Source of the DNA: Selaginella moellendorffii
Lineage: Eukaryota; Streptophyta; Lycopodiopsida; Selaginellales; Selaginellaceae
Direction: 5' to 3'
Assembly: GCF_000143415.4 (NCBI RefSeq)
Contig: NW_003314334.1
Coordinates: 449,007-513,006, forward strand
Length of the DNA stretch: 64,000 bases
The notes under the pieces are model-generated. The model saw only the letters and a list, made by a program, of their open reading frames with translations, was not told where the DNA came from and searched no databases. The position numbers were made by a program, and so were the translations under genes. Shown here one piece after another: positions 40,401 to 53,006 of this stretch. Position 1 is the first letter of the stretch. Every line of letters starts with the position of its first letter.

Positions 40401-40740
40401 TTTGATCCCTAGCTGGCTAAAGATTGTTGCTTCAGTGATGGAGATTCCTGATAGTAACACTTGGATTGAAAATTTGTTATTGTTTGTTAGTGAGCAAGAT
40501 GTGGAGGAGCATCATTGGTATCACGAAGAACAACATGCATTGTATGCCACAGATTTGTTGGCAGAGGTTCCAAGCCTAGCTGCAACTTTTGAGGATGGAT
40601 CATAACAAGCTGCTGCCTATCATGCCCAGGAGCTTTAGCAGGCACAACAATTTTCATCACAAGCTGTTGTTGAGCAGACTTAGTCAGGTAGAATTTATTT
40701 TGTTTTCTCTACAATTTTTTTTCTAGTTTTGTGAATTTTA
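40401..40740 (+). other. Short unidentified ORF segment
   Basis: Up to about 40605 a frame continues from the PPR fragment and contains SVMEIPDSNTWIENLLLF and a His/Glu-rich HHWYHEEQH stretch. I recognise no family. It may be an upstream exon of the bHLH remnant that follows. Confidence 0.25.
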
Positions 40741-40747
40741 TGTTCAG

Positions 40748-40863
40748 GTGCAAATGATATAGGCAATCTTGCATCTGTAAGGAGAGTCCACAAAGCTGAT
40801 AGGGAGAGAAGTTGTCAAGAGATAAATTCAACAAACAATTCATAGAATTGGCAAGTGCTTTAG
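40748..40863 (+). pseudogene. bHLH transcription factor exon fragment (ILR3/bHLH121-like)
   Basis: A plus-strand exon-like block encodes VRRVHKADRE, the basic region of subgroup IVb/c bHLH proteins. After a 2-base GA duplication near 40804-40808 it continues KLSRDKFNKQFIELASAL, the first helix. It has a plausible acceptor before and a GTATAT donor after. The frameshift and isolation indicate a pseudogene scrap. Confidence 0.7.
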
Positions 40864-41239
40864 GTATATAGAATTGCTGATTCTTTGTTTGGTTACATTC
40901 AGACTTAATTAATTCTGCATATCCAAATAGGCCAAAGAATGACATTTAGCCTTTGGTGGCTTGTGCATGTACAAAATATGTGCTAGGCAACTTGACACTC
41001 TAAACAAAATTGCATGTTGTAGACTCCACATATACTTGGTGCAAGTTATTGTGAGACACAAATCCCTTAGCCCCAAAGTGGAGCCAAAAGGGTGTTACAT
41101 GGTAATGGTTGAAGCGAAAGCTAAACGAGCGTAACATGTTTGGACTAAAAACTCTGACTTGAAAGGTCGAGAGCGGGAGTGGGACTCCCAACAGAGTGCT
41201 CAAAGAATGAGCATGAAGTGAGTCTCTAGAAAAGGGACA

Positions 41240-41665
41240 CAAGAGGACTGAGATGCACCCGAAATGGAGTCGGAGATGGACCGAGATGGAGTCCGAGATG
41301 GAGTCTAAGATAGACCCAAGATAGAGTCCGAGATAGAGTCCAAGATGGACCCGAGATGGACCCGAGATGGAGTCCGAGATGGACTGAGATAGAGTCCGAG
41401 ATGGAGTATGAGATGGACCCAAGATGGAGTTTGAGATGGACTCGAGATGGAATCTGAGATGGAGTCCGAGAAGGACCCGAGATGGAGGCCGAAGTCAAGA
41501 CTGAGACCGAGACCGGGACCAAGACCGAGACTGAGACCAGGACTAAGACTGAGACCGAGGCTGAGGCCGAGACCGAGACCGAGCCCAAGCCTGAGTCTGA
41601 GTTCAAGTTTGAGTTCGAGTCCAAGTTTGAGTCCAAGTTCGAGTTCGAGTCTGAGAGGGTGAAAG
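41240..41665. repeat. GAGATGG-type tandem repeat passing into GAGACC/GAGTTC hexamers
   Basis: From about 41245 to 41480 the unit is roughly GAGATGGAGTCC or GAGATGGACCC (11-12 bases). From 41485 to 41660 it becomes 6-base units GAGACC, GAGTCC, GAGTTC. It is open on both strands (Glu/Thr-rich and Ser/Val-rich), which is a compositional artefact. Confidence 0.85.
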
Positions 41666-42934
41666 CCTAAAGCTTTCGTCTCCTAGACCATGGGGGGTTT
41701 CGTGAGCTCCAAAAGTATAGTAGGGGGAGGACTCCAGTGGAGCTTGTTTAGCTAAGAAAGGCCAGTTTGACCCAGGAAGGCCATACCTAGGTGTTGGGTG
41801 ATGGGATAACCACTGGGAAGTCCAAGGCTAGAGTGAATATAGATCGACAAGCGGGGTAGCTTGGTGAAGTGTTCAAGAGGCGGCTTTAGTTCCCTCGGGA
41901 GATTGAATGGCTGATGCTCCCAGTCCAAGTGTGGGTGGCACTACCTACTTAGATACCTAGCGTGGCTCAATGGAACCTCGCTCTAAGCCCACGGCTAGAG
42001 CACCAAAAGTTGGAAGGTGGGGAGAGTACCCATGAGGCTTGCATAAGGCCATAGTGTTCTGAAATGTTGTCCCAAAAGTCCCAGACTGTGAAAAGGAAGA
42101 GGAGTAGTCCTCTAGTGCAGTGACTAAGGATACAATCACGTGGTGAGGAAGTCTCAAAGGATAGTGGGACTTAGAGGTTGGGCCTACGGGCCTTGTTCTA
42201 GTGGTAGTGTTGGCGAACACAACTATGGACCGAAAAGGGACTTGGTGGGGACTGTAAAAAGGATATTGGGGAAGGTTGCTCCCTATGTCTGTGGGCATCT
42301 TAAGGATGCTAAGGAGTGGATCTAGGATGGTCGCTCATGGATGAATGGCTCAGTCTTTGAGAGGAGATGGGACTACGATGTAGGTGGTGTTGGACCACCG
42401 GTGTGACCAAGGGGAATGGGCATGGCCTTAGCGTAATGAGCTGGTATGTTGGTAGTACCTTGGGGTGTCGGTTATGGGACCAGACACATGGAGCACTTGG
42501 ACCAAGTGCAAAGGTTGAGTGGCATGGGGGCCATTCTTGGGACTAGTAAGTCCCCAAGTCCGGATTAGGACTTAAGGAGGTTGTGAGTGAGACTCCTCCA
42601 AGTGATCAAAGGTGTGGCTAAGTGACTAAAGTAGAATGGAAAAATTAGTCGCTTATAGTTATTGTCTTGAAAGGCTCATCAACTTGGAGCAGTTTGGATA
42701 CTGACAATACACTCAATAGAGTTTTGGAATGTGAGCTTCTTCTCGAAGGGAAGATCCTTGCATGTTGTAAATGCGTGCAATGCCAGCTTTGATTGCTGAA
42801 AGCTTAGGCAGAAGAGCCCATCTTGGCAAGGAGCCAAACTCAGTGCCACAATTTTCTATTTGGATCCTTGTAGCCAATGTGAGACCAAAATCTAAGTTAT
42901 CTCTCTAAACATCAATCAATTGGTGTAGTGCATG
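41666..42934. other. Repeat-derived non-coding DNA
   Basis: G-rich on the plus strand, with no long ORF or known domain. Its position between a satellite and the long direct repeat suggests it belongs to a retroelement, but I cannot assign it. Confidence 0.35.
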
Positions 42935-44719
42935 TGGTTTTTACCCTTTATTTTATAGTGATTTACTATAGAATAACCACGAAGCGGAACTTAAACCCTT
43001 CATATGCCACATGTCATATGCCACATGTCTAAATGATAGTGGTGTGGAACACAAGTTTCAGGGCCTTGGGCCACTAAATGCAAGAACGGTGCCAAACTCC
43101 CAAGCATAGAGCCAAGGAACAATGGCACTAGAGCACATAATGACTCTTGAGCATACAGCCCAAGGAAAGAAGGGACAGGAGCACAAAGTGACTTGGAATA
43201 GTCCTAGAGTATCCAGCATCCCAATGTCAAGATCAGCATGCAAAACAGAGCCAATGGAGTCTAGTGCTATTTTAACATACCGGTGGCCTAACACAAGGAT
43301 ATGGGTATTCTACCAGCTAGCATGGAATGGAACTTAGGCTTAGACCCAAGCCGGGCACAGAACAAAGACAGGCACGCAAGCAAAAGTTAGACTATACCTC
43401 AAGTTGACCTACCCACTATCCCTACTTTATATAGGCCCCCCTCTTAAGGAACGCACACTTTGGGCTTTCACCTTTAGCCTCCTTTAGACTTTCCCAACAC
43501 TAGCAAGTGTAAGTCAACATCATGAGTTTCTCATCATCATGTTAAATATGCTTGACTAAATGACAACTTAGGATTTCCTTCTTTAGTGCCCTTTTGGTCT
43601 AAGTGCACATGTTGTAGCGCACCTTATCTCTCTCCCCTTAAGCTAACTGGAAAAAGGGCAATTGCTTGATGAGAGAGCCCTTAGTGGCTATTTTATCCCC
43701 ATTTATCCCCCAAGGTTCTAAGGATCCACGGTGACAGTATATCCAAATCTCATCCCATAATCACATGCGCTACACTCACCCCCCTCTTCAGAGATGTCAA
43801 TGTCCTCATTGACTATTGATTAACAACCCCTACTGAACCAAAGGGAACCAACACCTCCATTTCCCCCCTTCATTGACTATTGATTAACAACCCCTATTGA
43901 ACCAAGGGGAACTAGCACCTCCATTTCCCCCCTTCAGAGATGTCAATGTCCTTATTGACTATTGACTAACAACCCCTACTAAACCAAGGGGAACTAGCAC
44001 TTCCATTTCCACACTCAATCTACCAATCCTTTCATTGTGTAGACCATATTGACTATTGACTAACAACCCCTACTAAACCAAGGGGAACTAGCACTTCCAT
44101 TTCCGCACTCAATCTACCAATCCTTTCATTGTGTAGACCAACTATTCCATGTGAGGAAACTAGTCATCCACCCGTACTGCAGTCCCACGGTAGATACCGT
44201 GAGGCAACTAGTCATGCACCCGTACCGCAGTCCCACGGTGGATACCTTCGTCCGTGGATACTCCACACAAGAGGAAGGACATACGCATGGATGCCCAATA
44301 CGTATGATTTCAAATTTAGGGGTAGGAATATACCTTGCTCAAGGGTATATTATACTTTTTTTTAGTAGCCACTAATCAATGGGAATCGAACCCGTGCCAT
44401 TTGCTCCGATACCAACTATAACGCACCTTATCTCTCTCCCCTTAAGCCAACTGGAAAAGGGGCAATTGCTTGATGAAAGAGCCTTTAGTGGCTATTTTAT
44501 CCCCATTTACCCCCATTTGGTGACAGTATATCCAAATCTCATCCCATGATCACATGCGCTACACATGTGATGACTAGTTTCTCAACTAGCTTAGGTGGAG
44601 ACTGATAATGGGTGGTCCAGCAATACTAACCTCCTACCATTGTGGTAGTAAGGAAAGAATATCTGAAAGGACAACTGATAGGTAACTTTCGATACCCGAA
44701 GTCACATTCGCGACACTCT
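42935..44719. repeat. Long direct repeat, left copy (contains a TRIM)
   Basis: Pairs with 49546-50616. Shared blocks include GTGGTTTTTACCCTTTAT, ATAACCACGAAGC, GTGCCAAACTCCCAAGCAT, AGTCCTAGAGTATCCAGCAT, ATATGCTTGACTAAATGACA and TTTCTCAACTAG. Without the inserted TRIM it is about 830 bases. Copies are in the same orientation, so they could be the LTRs of one large element, or two repeats of one family. Confidence 0.7.
43613..44563 (-). mobile_element. Second TRIM family, minus orientation
   Basis: LTR-like ends (left 43613-43774, right about 44417-44563) begin TGTAGCGC and end GCGCTACA, matching over CACCTTATCTCTCTCCCC and ATCTCATCCCATRATCACAT. Next to the right LTR, on the minus strand, is a tRNA-iMet-like primer site (TTGGTATCGGAGC at 44404-44416). 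The target duplication is CATGT (43608-43612 and 44564-44568). Inside are tandem repeats of about 60-110 bases with TTGACTATTGAYTAACAACC, and a doublet of CAGTCCCACGGT. No ORF. Confidence 0.88.
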
Positions 44720-47700
44720 CCCCCCCTTAGGGAAGATCGACGTCTTCGTCGATGTATACTCGAGTCTAGAATACTGCCAAGAAAACAACTCCAAAAAAAG
44801 TTTATGATATTCATATTATGTGAGAAATGGACCAACTTAAATGAGTTAGGGTAACCTCTTTGTCTAACGCAGATGCGCTACCAACTCAGACACCTTCCGG
44901 TCATCGCCGACAAGGAAATGACCAATGGAGTTAGCCACCCTTACTACTTTGGGTATCACCTAGCTTACAAAAGTGTGATACACCCCTACCTGCAGAGACA
45001 TAGAGATAAAAGCTAAAGGCCCTAACCCTCTGGGGGAAAAACCAAACCCGTTGGTAAGGTTTAGATAATCTACTATAAACAGGCAATTAGAGTTGTTTAC
45101 ACAGTTATACCCTTTCAACGAAATAAGGAACATCGATAGAAAAGTGGGTGATGTGATCAGTCTATAGTAGCTACCCTATGACTAAAGATTTCACCATGCA
45201 CACGAAATGCTGAAGCTAATTTGCCTATACTAGCCCAAACTCAAAGATCAATAAATGGACAATATCAAAGTCATAAACAATGATATCTTAGAGATTTAAT
45301 TATCAGTGAATAAAGCTTAGAACACAAAAGTATTCCAAGTAAGTTATCATCCGATAAACCAGTATTAGAGGATAGGAACCACCAATATCATTATATTTGG
45401 AAAACATAAGAGTCATCATTTAACAAAATTCAATAGCCAATGTATCATCAAGGAAACTCAATGATAAAACTAAACAATCAAAGATTTTAGATAACATGCT
45501 AAACAACTTATAAAAGACAATTAAAAGATCATAAGTATCATCGATTGGCAAGCAAGATGCTTGCAAATGTATCACCTAAAAGAAATAACATTTTAATCTA
45601 TCAGAACTAATGTGAGCAACAATCAACAACACAGAATGAATATGGGAAGACTAACAAACACTCGTTCATGCCAACTATCATACTAGTCAATTTGAATAAA
45701 TCTTAGTCAATAATACCAAGGAACTAGAGTTGCTCAAGCAAGTGTCAACAACATCCTACCAATATCTCAAACTCCATAGACCAATCCAAAGCAAACCATA
45801 AAGAATATGTGGTAATGCAAAAAGCCAAAAGCCATCAAAGAGAATAATTAACTCTCATGAAAGATCATCAATCATCCTATCAATGAAAAGATGCATAATC
45901 ATTGTCGAAGAAAGAATCTACCATCCCGAAAAATGGCAAATCATTCTAGATCAACAATAATTAAGAAAAACTTTTGACAAGGATAACCAACTATCACTAA
46001 TGATTGCGAGATGCAAATACTAACTTCAATATTAAAATTAAAATGCCTTCCCCAACAACTTTTAGCAAATGGAATAATGAGCACCAAACTCAAAGAACCA
46101 AAAGCTTAAAGAAGTCTATAGCTAAGTCTTGCCTAATAATGATCACAAGTCTTGCATAAATTAATTTCAATGCTAAAGAAGAAATCATGGTATAACCATT
46201 AATATCTTCTTCAACACATCCATAAATTAAACTTCATAATGCTAAAGCTAATGAAAAATATGTTTACTTTATTCCAAAAGCTAAACACAATGGAGCTATG
46301 CTCAACAAGTGATTATTAAACAATCCTCCATAAATCTATCTATAGCAAGACGTAACTCACTAAATAACAAGTACAAGAAAAACCATTAATGATCGATATA
46401 TCTAAACTAAAATCCAGCAAGGATTTAATCACTCAATACCAATCATTAACTCTTTTTCTTGTAAAGTTAGTATAGTTCACGACTGAATCACCTTTCAAGG
46501 AAAAGCTAAAACTCAACCCCTACTAAACAATCTCATATATAACACAATTAATTCAACTTGTTACTCAGTTCATTTGAAGGTCAATACAGTTGCTAACTAG
46601 CAAATGCACAAATGTTAATAACACAAAGTTATAGCCAAATCATCAACACGATCTTCATCAAGACTAATGAAACTCAATATCAATTCTATGAAGAGACATT
46701 TCATTTAAATCTCAATATCAACAATGTCAATGATAAGGCATTACTTCAATGCCATCAACACTAGAACAAAACTAGAAAAAAACAAGAGTGAATCACCACT
46801 CAAAGTTTTCTAACAACCGAGCTAACCAAAATCAAAAATACCTTTGTTAGCATCTGAGACAAATCCTTCAACATTACTCAGTTACAGATAACACATCATC
46901 AAAGAGTGAATCACTACATCTAAGATTCAATGAAATCCAACACTACAAACTAAATGCAACCAAAAGATATCGACGAAGGTAGAGTTAACATACCAACATG
47001 GAAAAACCATGTAAGCCTAATGACATGATCCTCCGTAACACTATCTAGTAAAGCAAACCCATCACTGTTATATCATCATTGAGCGAAGCAAGCGTCAAAT
47101 AGTCCTCGACGAAGTCTACGAGCAATCACTAGTCGTAGAGCAACTAACAATCACTCTTCAACTTGCTTTCATAAGACCCAAACACTAAACTCATGTAATC
47201 AAGTCATATATTTGTCCAATATGAACATAATACCCTAGATACGAGATAAATATTCATGGAGAAGTATAAACTAAATGGCCACTCGAATTTAACTCAACCA
47301 TAATAAACTCACTAATGTATTTAGCCAATAGTTCTGAGCATGCCTTGAAGAGGCTAGCTATGCATGATCAACACTTAGTCAAAATTAAAGTGTAGACCAT
47401 GAGATGGACTTATATCAGTACACAACCTCCTTATAGACAAAGTTATAGTACGTATACCAATATCTCAACCTCAAACAACTAAGTTGGACTATCCTTAGCT
47501 AAGGCACAGGGCTACCAAGACTAAGTCATGATCAGTGAGAACTCACTACTCTCATAAAGTCTAACAAAATACAAGGTGCAACCTGCCACCCAGCAAAATG
47601 CTACAAAAAAAAGGCACAAAGGTCACCTTTTTAGAAAAGTGTAAGGGCCACTTTTTTACACCAACTCTAGACTCTATCCAACTTAATTACTTTAGCCCCA

Positions 47701-49545
47701 AAAGTTAACATTCCTTTCGGGTCACATCATACAAACTATCTACTAAGGTTTAAGCTAACTAAAGTTAACTCTAACCCTTTCACTAGTTTGTACTAATTTA
47801 CGAAAACGGAATGGTTTTCGGGCAAAGTGATTAACAAATCAGCCATTGAAAAAGCCTAAGAAAATTTGTGAAAAATTTCCATCTTAGAGAAAGAATGACT
47901 CTAAGTTTAGGAATATAAACTTTCAAACTCAACCAACTTCCTCCTACTAACAACTTCATATAAGTTCACTTCAACACAAATTCTTATAACCCAATAATAT
48001 GCTTAAGCATTGACTTTGCCCATATCTCTAAATCCAACATCAACATCTACCAAAATACAAAATAAACATCCAAGGCTTAATCACGAAGACCATATCTTTG
48101 GATATCCATATTGCACTAACACTTTTCTTCAACCACATTCAAGATCCAATGTGAAGCCAAAACACTAATAAGAAAAATGACATGAAAAATCAAGTTCTAA
48201 AGAAAATTCCTCATCACTCGAAACTACAATGCCACTTCCACTAACACAAGTGCTAGCGGTGTCAATGCCTCAACTACACACCTTCTCCATCCAACAATCT
48301 ACTCCAAATGCTAACGGATCAACAGATGAGTTATAGCAAATGAATGTTACAACCCTTTTTCAACACCTCAATGAGCAAACTCAAGGAAACAAGGAACTAG
48401 CTTAAACTTAGCATAATGATTCACCATTGAGAACTTAATCAAAGCTACTTCATTGTTACTACATGCAAGTAGACTAGTTTCACCATCAATCACTTTTGGG
48501 GTTGATCATCATATAACCAAGCAACTTCGTAAACATATTGCTCACTATCACTTGAATATGATATAGAAATCATAATGACTTGATCATCAATTGAGCAACT
48601 TACGAGCAATGCCTATGTCATTACTTCAAAAGTTTAGACAAGTATCAAATTCTAACTTGATTCAACAAAATGCAACATAAATGCCACACCCCACTGATAG
48701 AGATTTACAACACCTAACACTACTAACTTTTTGTTCACATGGACAAGCTTATATAACTCTCTTTCTAACCAACTTAAAACTCCAACACCAAGTTACTCAA
48801 GGAGCAATAACAAGGTTCCCCGAAAAAGAATTGAGCATTGTAACTCAAGTCTTCCAATAGTAAGCCTAGATAAAATGGTTTAGCCATCCCATGACTCACC
48901 ATTTACAAGATTATTATTTCCAACATGCATCAAAGTAGGGTCTCTTGATTGCATAATGTGAACACAGGCAATGAGTCACATCTCGTTGTGAATCATCTCT
49001 CCAAGAAGAGAAGATGATTTATGTGTTTGATCCTTCGTCCCTAACAATTCTCTGAGAGAGCATTACTTAAACTAATAAACTTATCCCTATAGTCTTGATT
49101 GATCCACTCATAATCATGTCTAGGAAGGATCCACTAGTCCCGTGCTAAATAGTTACGGACCAGCCTATTTGCCACTCATAGCAAACCTAGGGAAAGTTTA
49201 CTTTCACCTACAGTACATGGAACAGCTCATAGAACCAGTGATAGGCTAACATTAATCCTGCCAACTCAAAGTGTAACCTTGAGTTGCTAATCTGCCTCAC
49301 TCACGAGCCTAAGCAAAAACTCGTGCAAAATGGTACACCTCAAATCCCACTTCTTAGCCCAAGAGTAAGCTTACATTATTACAGTACAAAAAAGGTAACC
49401 AAATCCATATCCAAGGAACTAATGCAAAGTCTTAGCACCCAAACTTGTACCCACTCAGATCATTGTTTTCATCTCTGCATATGCAATAAAACTAGTTGCC
49501 CAATCTCATTAGATAGTACTCGCTGAGACGTATCCTTTAATACCG
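44720..49545. other. G-poor, A/C-rich non-coding segment between long direct repeats
   Basis: About 4.8 kb without any ORF above 80 codons. On the plus strand G is strikingly scarce compared with C, and A is the commonest base, a strong strand asymmetry over the whole stretch. I see no gag or pol domains. It fits the internal domain of a large non-autonomous LTR element (LARD-like), but this is inference. Confidence 0.5.
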
Positions 49546-50616
49546 CACGTGGTTTTTACCCTTTATCCTATGGTGATTTACCATAGGATAACCACGAAGC
49601 AGAACCTAAACCCTCCATGTGCCATGTGTCATATGCCACGTCTCCAAAGGATAGTGGTGTGGAACCCGAGTTTCAAGGCTTTGGGCCATTGAATGCAGGA
49701 ACAGTGCCAAACTCCCAAGCATGGAGCCAAGGAGCAATGGCACTAGAGCACGGAATGACTCCCAAGCATACAGCCCAAGGAGCAAAGGGACAAAAGCACG
49801 GAGTGACTTGGAACAGTCCTAGAGTATCCAGCATCCCAATGCCAAGAACAGCATACAAAATGGAACCAAACGGAGTTTGGCGCTATTTCAACATACTGGT
49901 GGCTTAATGCAAGGATATTCCATCAGCTAGCATGGAATGAAACTTAGGCTTAGACCCAAGCCAAACATAGAACAAGGATAAGCATGCAAGCGAGAATTAG
50001 ACTAATTCTTAAGTTAGTCAACCATGCCCGACCTACCCACTATCCTTACTTTACATTTGGAACCCTCCACAAGCCAAGAACACACGCTTTGGGCTTTCAC
50101 CTTTAGCCTCCTTAGTACTAGGAGTTAGTTTCTAGGACTAATTCAAAACTTACTAAATATGAAATGGTGTTAGATTGTGAATTTGGACACAAGACGAACA
50201 CCATTGTGTTTAGGATAATTTTTACATTCTGTAAATATGCTAAATTAGCAAATCTAGACACTTTCCATAAATAGCAATTAGGACCAAAATAAGACTAACA
50301 CAAAGGGCATAATAGCGAAGGTGTTTAGCAGACACTGTAAGCTATCATCTTCTGAGTATTGAGGGACTAAACTCAATATCACAGGGGTTCTCAACACTAG
50401 CAAGTGCAAGTCAACATCATAAGTTCCTCATCACCGTGTCAAATATGCTTGACTAAATGACAACTTAGGTGATGACTAGTTTCTCAACTAGTTTAGGTGG
50501 AGATTGATAACAGGTCCTACAATACCGTGCCGTTGTGGTAGTAAAGAAAGAATATTTGAAAGGATAGTCAATAAGTAACTTTTGATACCCGAAATCACAT
50601 TTGCAACTCTTGGAAA
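49546..50616. repeat. Long direct repeat, right copy
   Basis: Partner of 42935-44719. It lacks the TRIM and the 47 bases before it, and has about 270 bases of extra sequence (50120-50390). It ends near CACATTTGCAACTCTT. Confidence 0.7.
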
Positions 50617-51093
50617 GCTATACCTTAACAACAACATTTAGGGGCAGCTTGTCAAATTGTTGTTTATTGTCATTTGTTGTACTAGAGTTATCTCTGGAAT
50701 ACATGAACTAAAGCCCTAGTAGTTGTGCTATGGTTGATTGTGTTGGAACTTGTATAATTTATTGCTGCCTGGATGTTTGGGGGATACATAGGCAGGCCTA
50801 CATGCTATTGTCTCTTGATTTGGGTGTTCTAGTAGTTCTTGATCTTGTTATTGATGCTCCCATGGGCAGACAATTGTAGAGCCAAAAAATGAGAAACATA
50901 AGTAAGCATGATATAAATTTCTTGATGAGGCAAAGCACAAGAAAGACAAACAAAAAACCTTGAACGCACTTCAATAGCAAGTTAAGATTTTACAACATGG
51001 TGAAACACAAATTTCAAGCTAGAGAAGTGTATACCAACATGACTAAGAATGGGAAGAGAAAGCAGAAGAGTATGCCTCAAGATTTTGCAGTGT
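50617..51093. other. No gene seen
   Basis: Spacer between the right long repeat and the MYB fragment; only short frames without recognisable content. Confidence 0.4.
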
Positions 51094-51203
51094 TTACTTG
51101 GGTAGCCATTTGAGCCACTTGTTGTTAAGCTTAGCATGGAGCTCAATGATAAGGCGCTCTTCTTCAGGAGTGAAGGCACCATTCTTCAGATTGGGCTGTA
51201 CAT
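51094..51203 (-). pseudogene. R2R3-MYB R3-repeat fragment
   Basis: Minus-strand translation gives NLKNGAFTPEEERLIIELHA then KLNNKWLKWLPK and a TAA. This is the start of a MYB R3 repeat (GxFTPEEExLIIxLHxxLxNKW). The end of the repeat is lost: the WSKIAxxLPGR portion is collapsed to WLKWLPK and stops. Only this exon fragment is recognisable. Confidence 0.75.
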
Positions 51204-52189
51204 GATTATTCATCATGCTTTTATCCAATTCTTGCTTTTGCAGACTCTCCAAATCCATTTGTTATATGTGCATTGCCAATTCGGCATCTTCTATGTGCAA
51301 GAGCCTCGTTCAATTGCAACTAGAAAGCCAAGTCTGAATTAGAGATTATTGCCATCACCCTATTTTATGAGCTTTGGGTTTTAAGGTTTTTGCTGTTTAT
51401 TTTTTTTAGGGTAAGTTTGGTTGTAGATGATGCATCTTAATGACTACCTTCCCCTCAAACATTATGGGGCATTCTTCTTTCTTGCTTTTGCTCCTGTTCT
51501 TGTTCTTATTCAACTGCTGATGCTACTGCAGGGCTAAATCTTTCACCTGCTACATCCACACATGGATGTGGCAGTGAGGCACTCAGCAGGTATGTGTCAA
51601 TAAACATGGATCAATTGATTGATTAACTGACTGTCTGTCTCAACCAGTTTAGGATAGCAAAGGTAGGGTTTTGTGGCAAGGACTTCTAGTCATGACAACA
51701 AGCTAAGATTTAAGCTAGCACCTGCTTCAATCCAAGTTTGGTTCTTTTGGGGTCTTTTTTGTTTTAAAGTCTAGTGATTGGGTATTGCTAGGTTGTTGCT
51801 CTAAACATCCACTTCATAGAGTTCAGATTGAAAGCTCATGCCTCATCTCTACTATTGTTGTTGCTATCATCTAGTTTAGCTTGAAGGCTCTTACCCCATC
51901 TATTGTTACTGTTGTTGTCATCTTAATTTAATATAAACAATTTTGTTCACTAAGAAAGTCATTTAAAAATTAACTTGGCTGATAGAAGGGCTTTGTGGAC
52001 GTGAAACTTATCTAGTTCTAGACATTGATCTACACGTAGGTGTGCCCATGACCTCGTTTGCTTCTTCCCCAGGAACACAAAAGCTTTAAAAGTCGAAGGG
52101 TCATTTCGCTTTCCTCCCGGATTGCAAGATCAACACGCAGCCCCGCTTGGGACTTATATAAACTCATTAATTAAATTCGACGCCATGAA
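51204..52189. other. No gene recognised
   Basis: Unique, moderately AT-rich DNA. A short doublet around 51830-51930 repeats the pattern GCTC(A/T)..CCATCT..ACTATTGTTGTTG. Nothing coding is supported. Confidence 0.4.
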
Positions 52190-52257
52190 ATATAAACCCT
52201 AAGAAAGCTCGTTTGAATAGATTGCCGCCCTTATACTTTTGTGAGAGAGAGCTAGCT

Positions 52258-52935
52258 ATGGCGGGCGGATCGAAATCGCAGCGCCGCAAGAAGAAGGTGC
52301 GATCCGGCGATGCGTCGTTGGCGCCACATCCTGGCACTATTCGCGAGGTATCTCAGCTGGATTTGTGATATTTCGAGAATGCCATGGCCGATCTCTCCCA
52401 AATCTCTAGAGTTCACCTCCGACGGCTCGAAATCCCGGTGCTCCAGCGTCGACAGTGGCTGCTGCTCCAGCCAGCGATCAGGTATCGGCACGATTTTCAA
52501 GCGATCTTCCCTGGCGCTCATCGAGAATGATCTCTATAGGTTCCTCCTAGCGTCGCGGCATCTGCTGCTCGAACCGGCAATCAGGTATTGCTAAGATTTT
52601 TCTCGAAATTTCTCCTCCTCGACCATGGATTTATCTTCTGGTTCATCGTAGGTGCCGGCGTCGATCAATATCGTCGATCAGGTACCATCGCAACCCAGAA
52701 AACTCTTCGCGTAACCCCATTCTCCAGATATCTCGACTCGCCATCGCCCCCGATCCGGCGATTTCCCGCACAGATTCGCCAGTTGGAGATGGAGCTGGAG
52801 AAACGAACGCTGGCCGCCGTGGGGAGGCTCCAGGAGTATGACATCGCTGCGAAGAGGATGGGAAGAGCCGAGCAATCGGATGCGATTCGCAAGAGACTTT
52901 GGGAGAAAGTCCAAGCCCGCGAGAATGGGCGCTAG
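52258..52935 (+). pseudogene. Second copy of the small coiled-coil gene, frameshifted
   Basis: Matches 25387-26056 through all five exons with the same splice sites. The N-terminus has a basic insertion (QRRKKKVRSG). In exon 5, GGAGAG of copy 1 is shortened by two bases (near 52770), so the helix frame (IRQLEMELEKRTLAAVGRL) is reached out of phase. Otherwise the coiled coil is kept to its stop. Read alone, the shift predicts a different C-terminus; it is probably dead or mis-sequenced. Confidence 0.65.
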
Positions 52936-53006
52936 TCCGGTACCACTGTACGGCATGATCCTCTTTACCCGATGTACGGTATGACCCGGTCTTCGTCTAT
53001 TTTGAA

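Noticed and set aside
41447-41670. Open frames rich in Glu/Thr or Arg/Pro
   Set aside because: Produced by the 6-base tandem repeat, which is open in several frames at once; no start context or domain.
41240-44150. Possible CRISPR-like or clustered repeats
   Set aside because: Repeats are contiguous or irregular with no unique spacers of constant length, and the sequence is plant nuclear DNA.
44840-44900. Minus-strand sequence resembling a tRNA D-arm (TCTGAGTTGGTAGCGC)
   Set aside because: No T-arm or acceptor stem can be formed and no plausible anticodon stem. At most a tRNA-derived repeat fragment.
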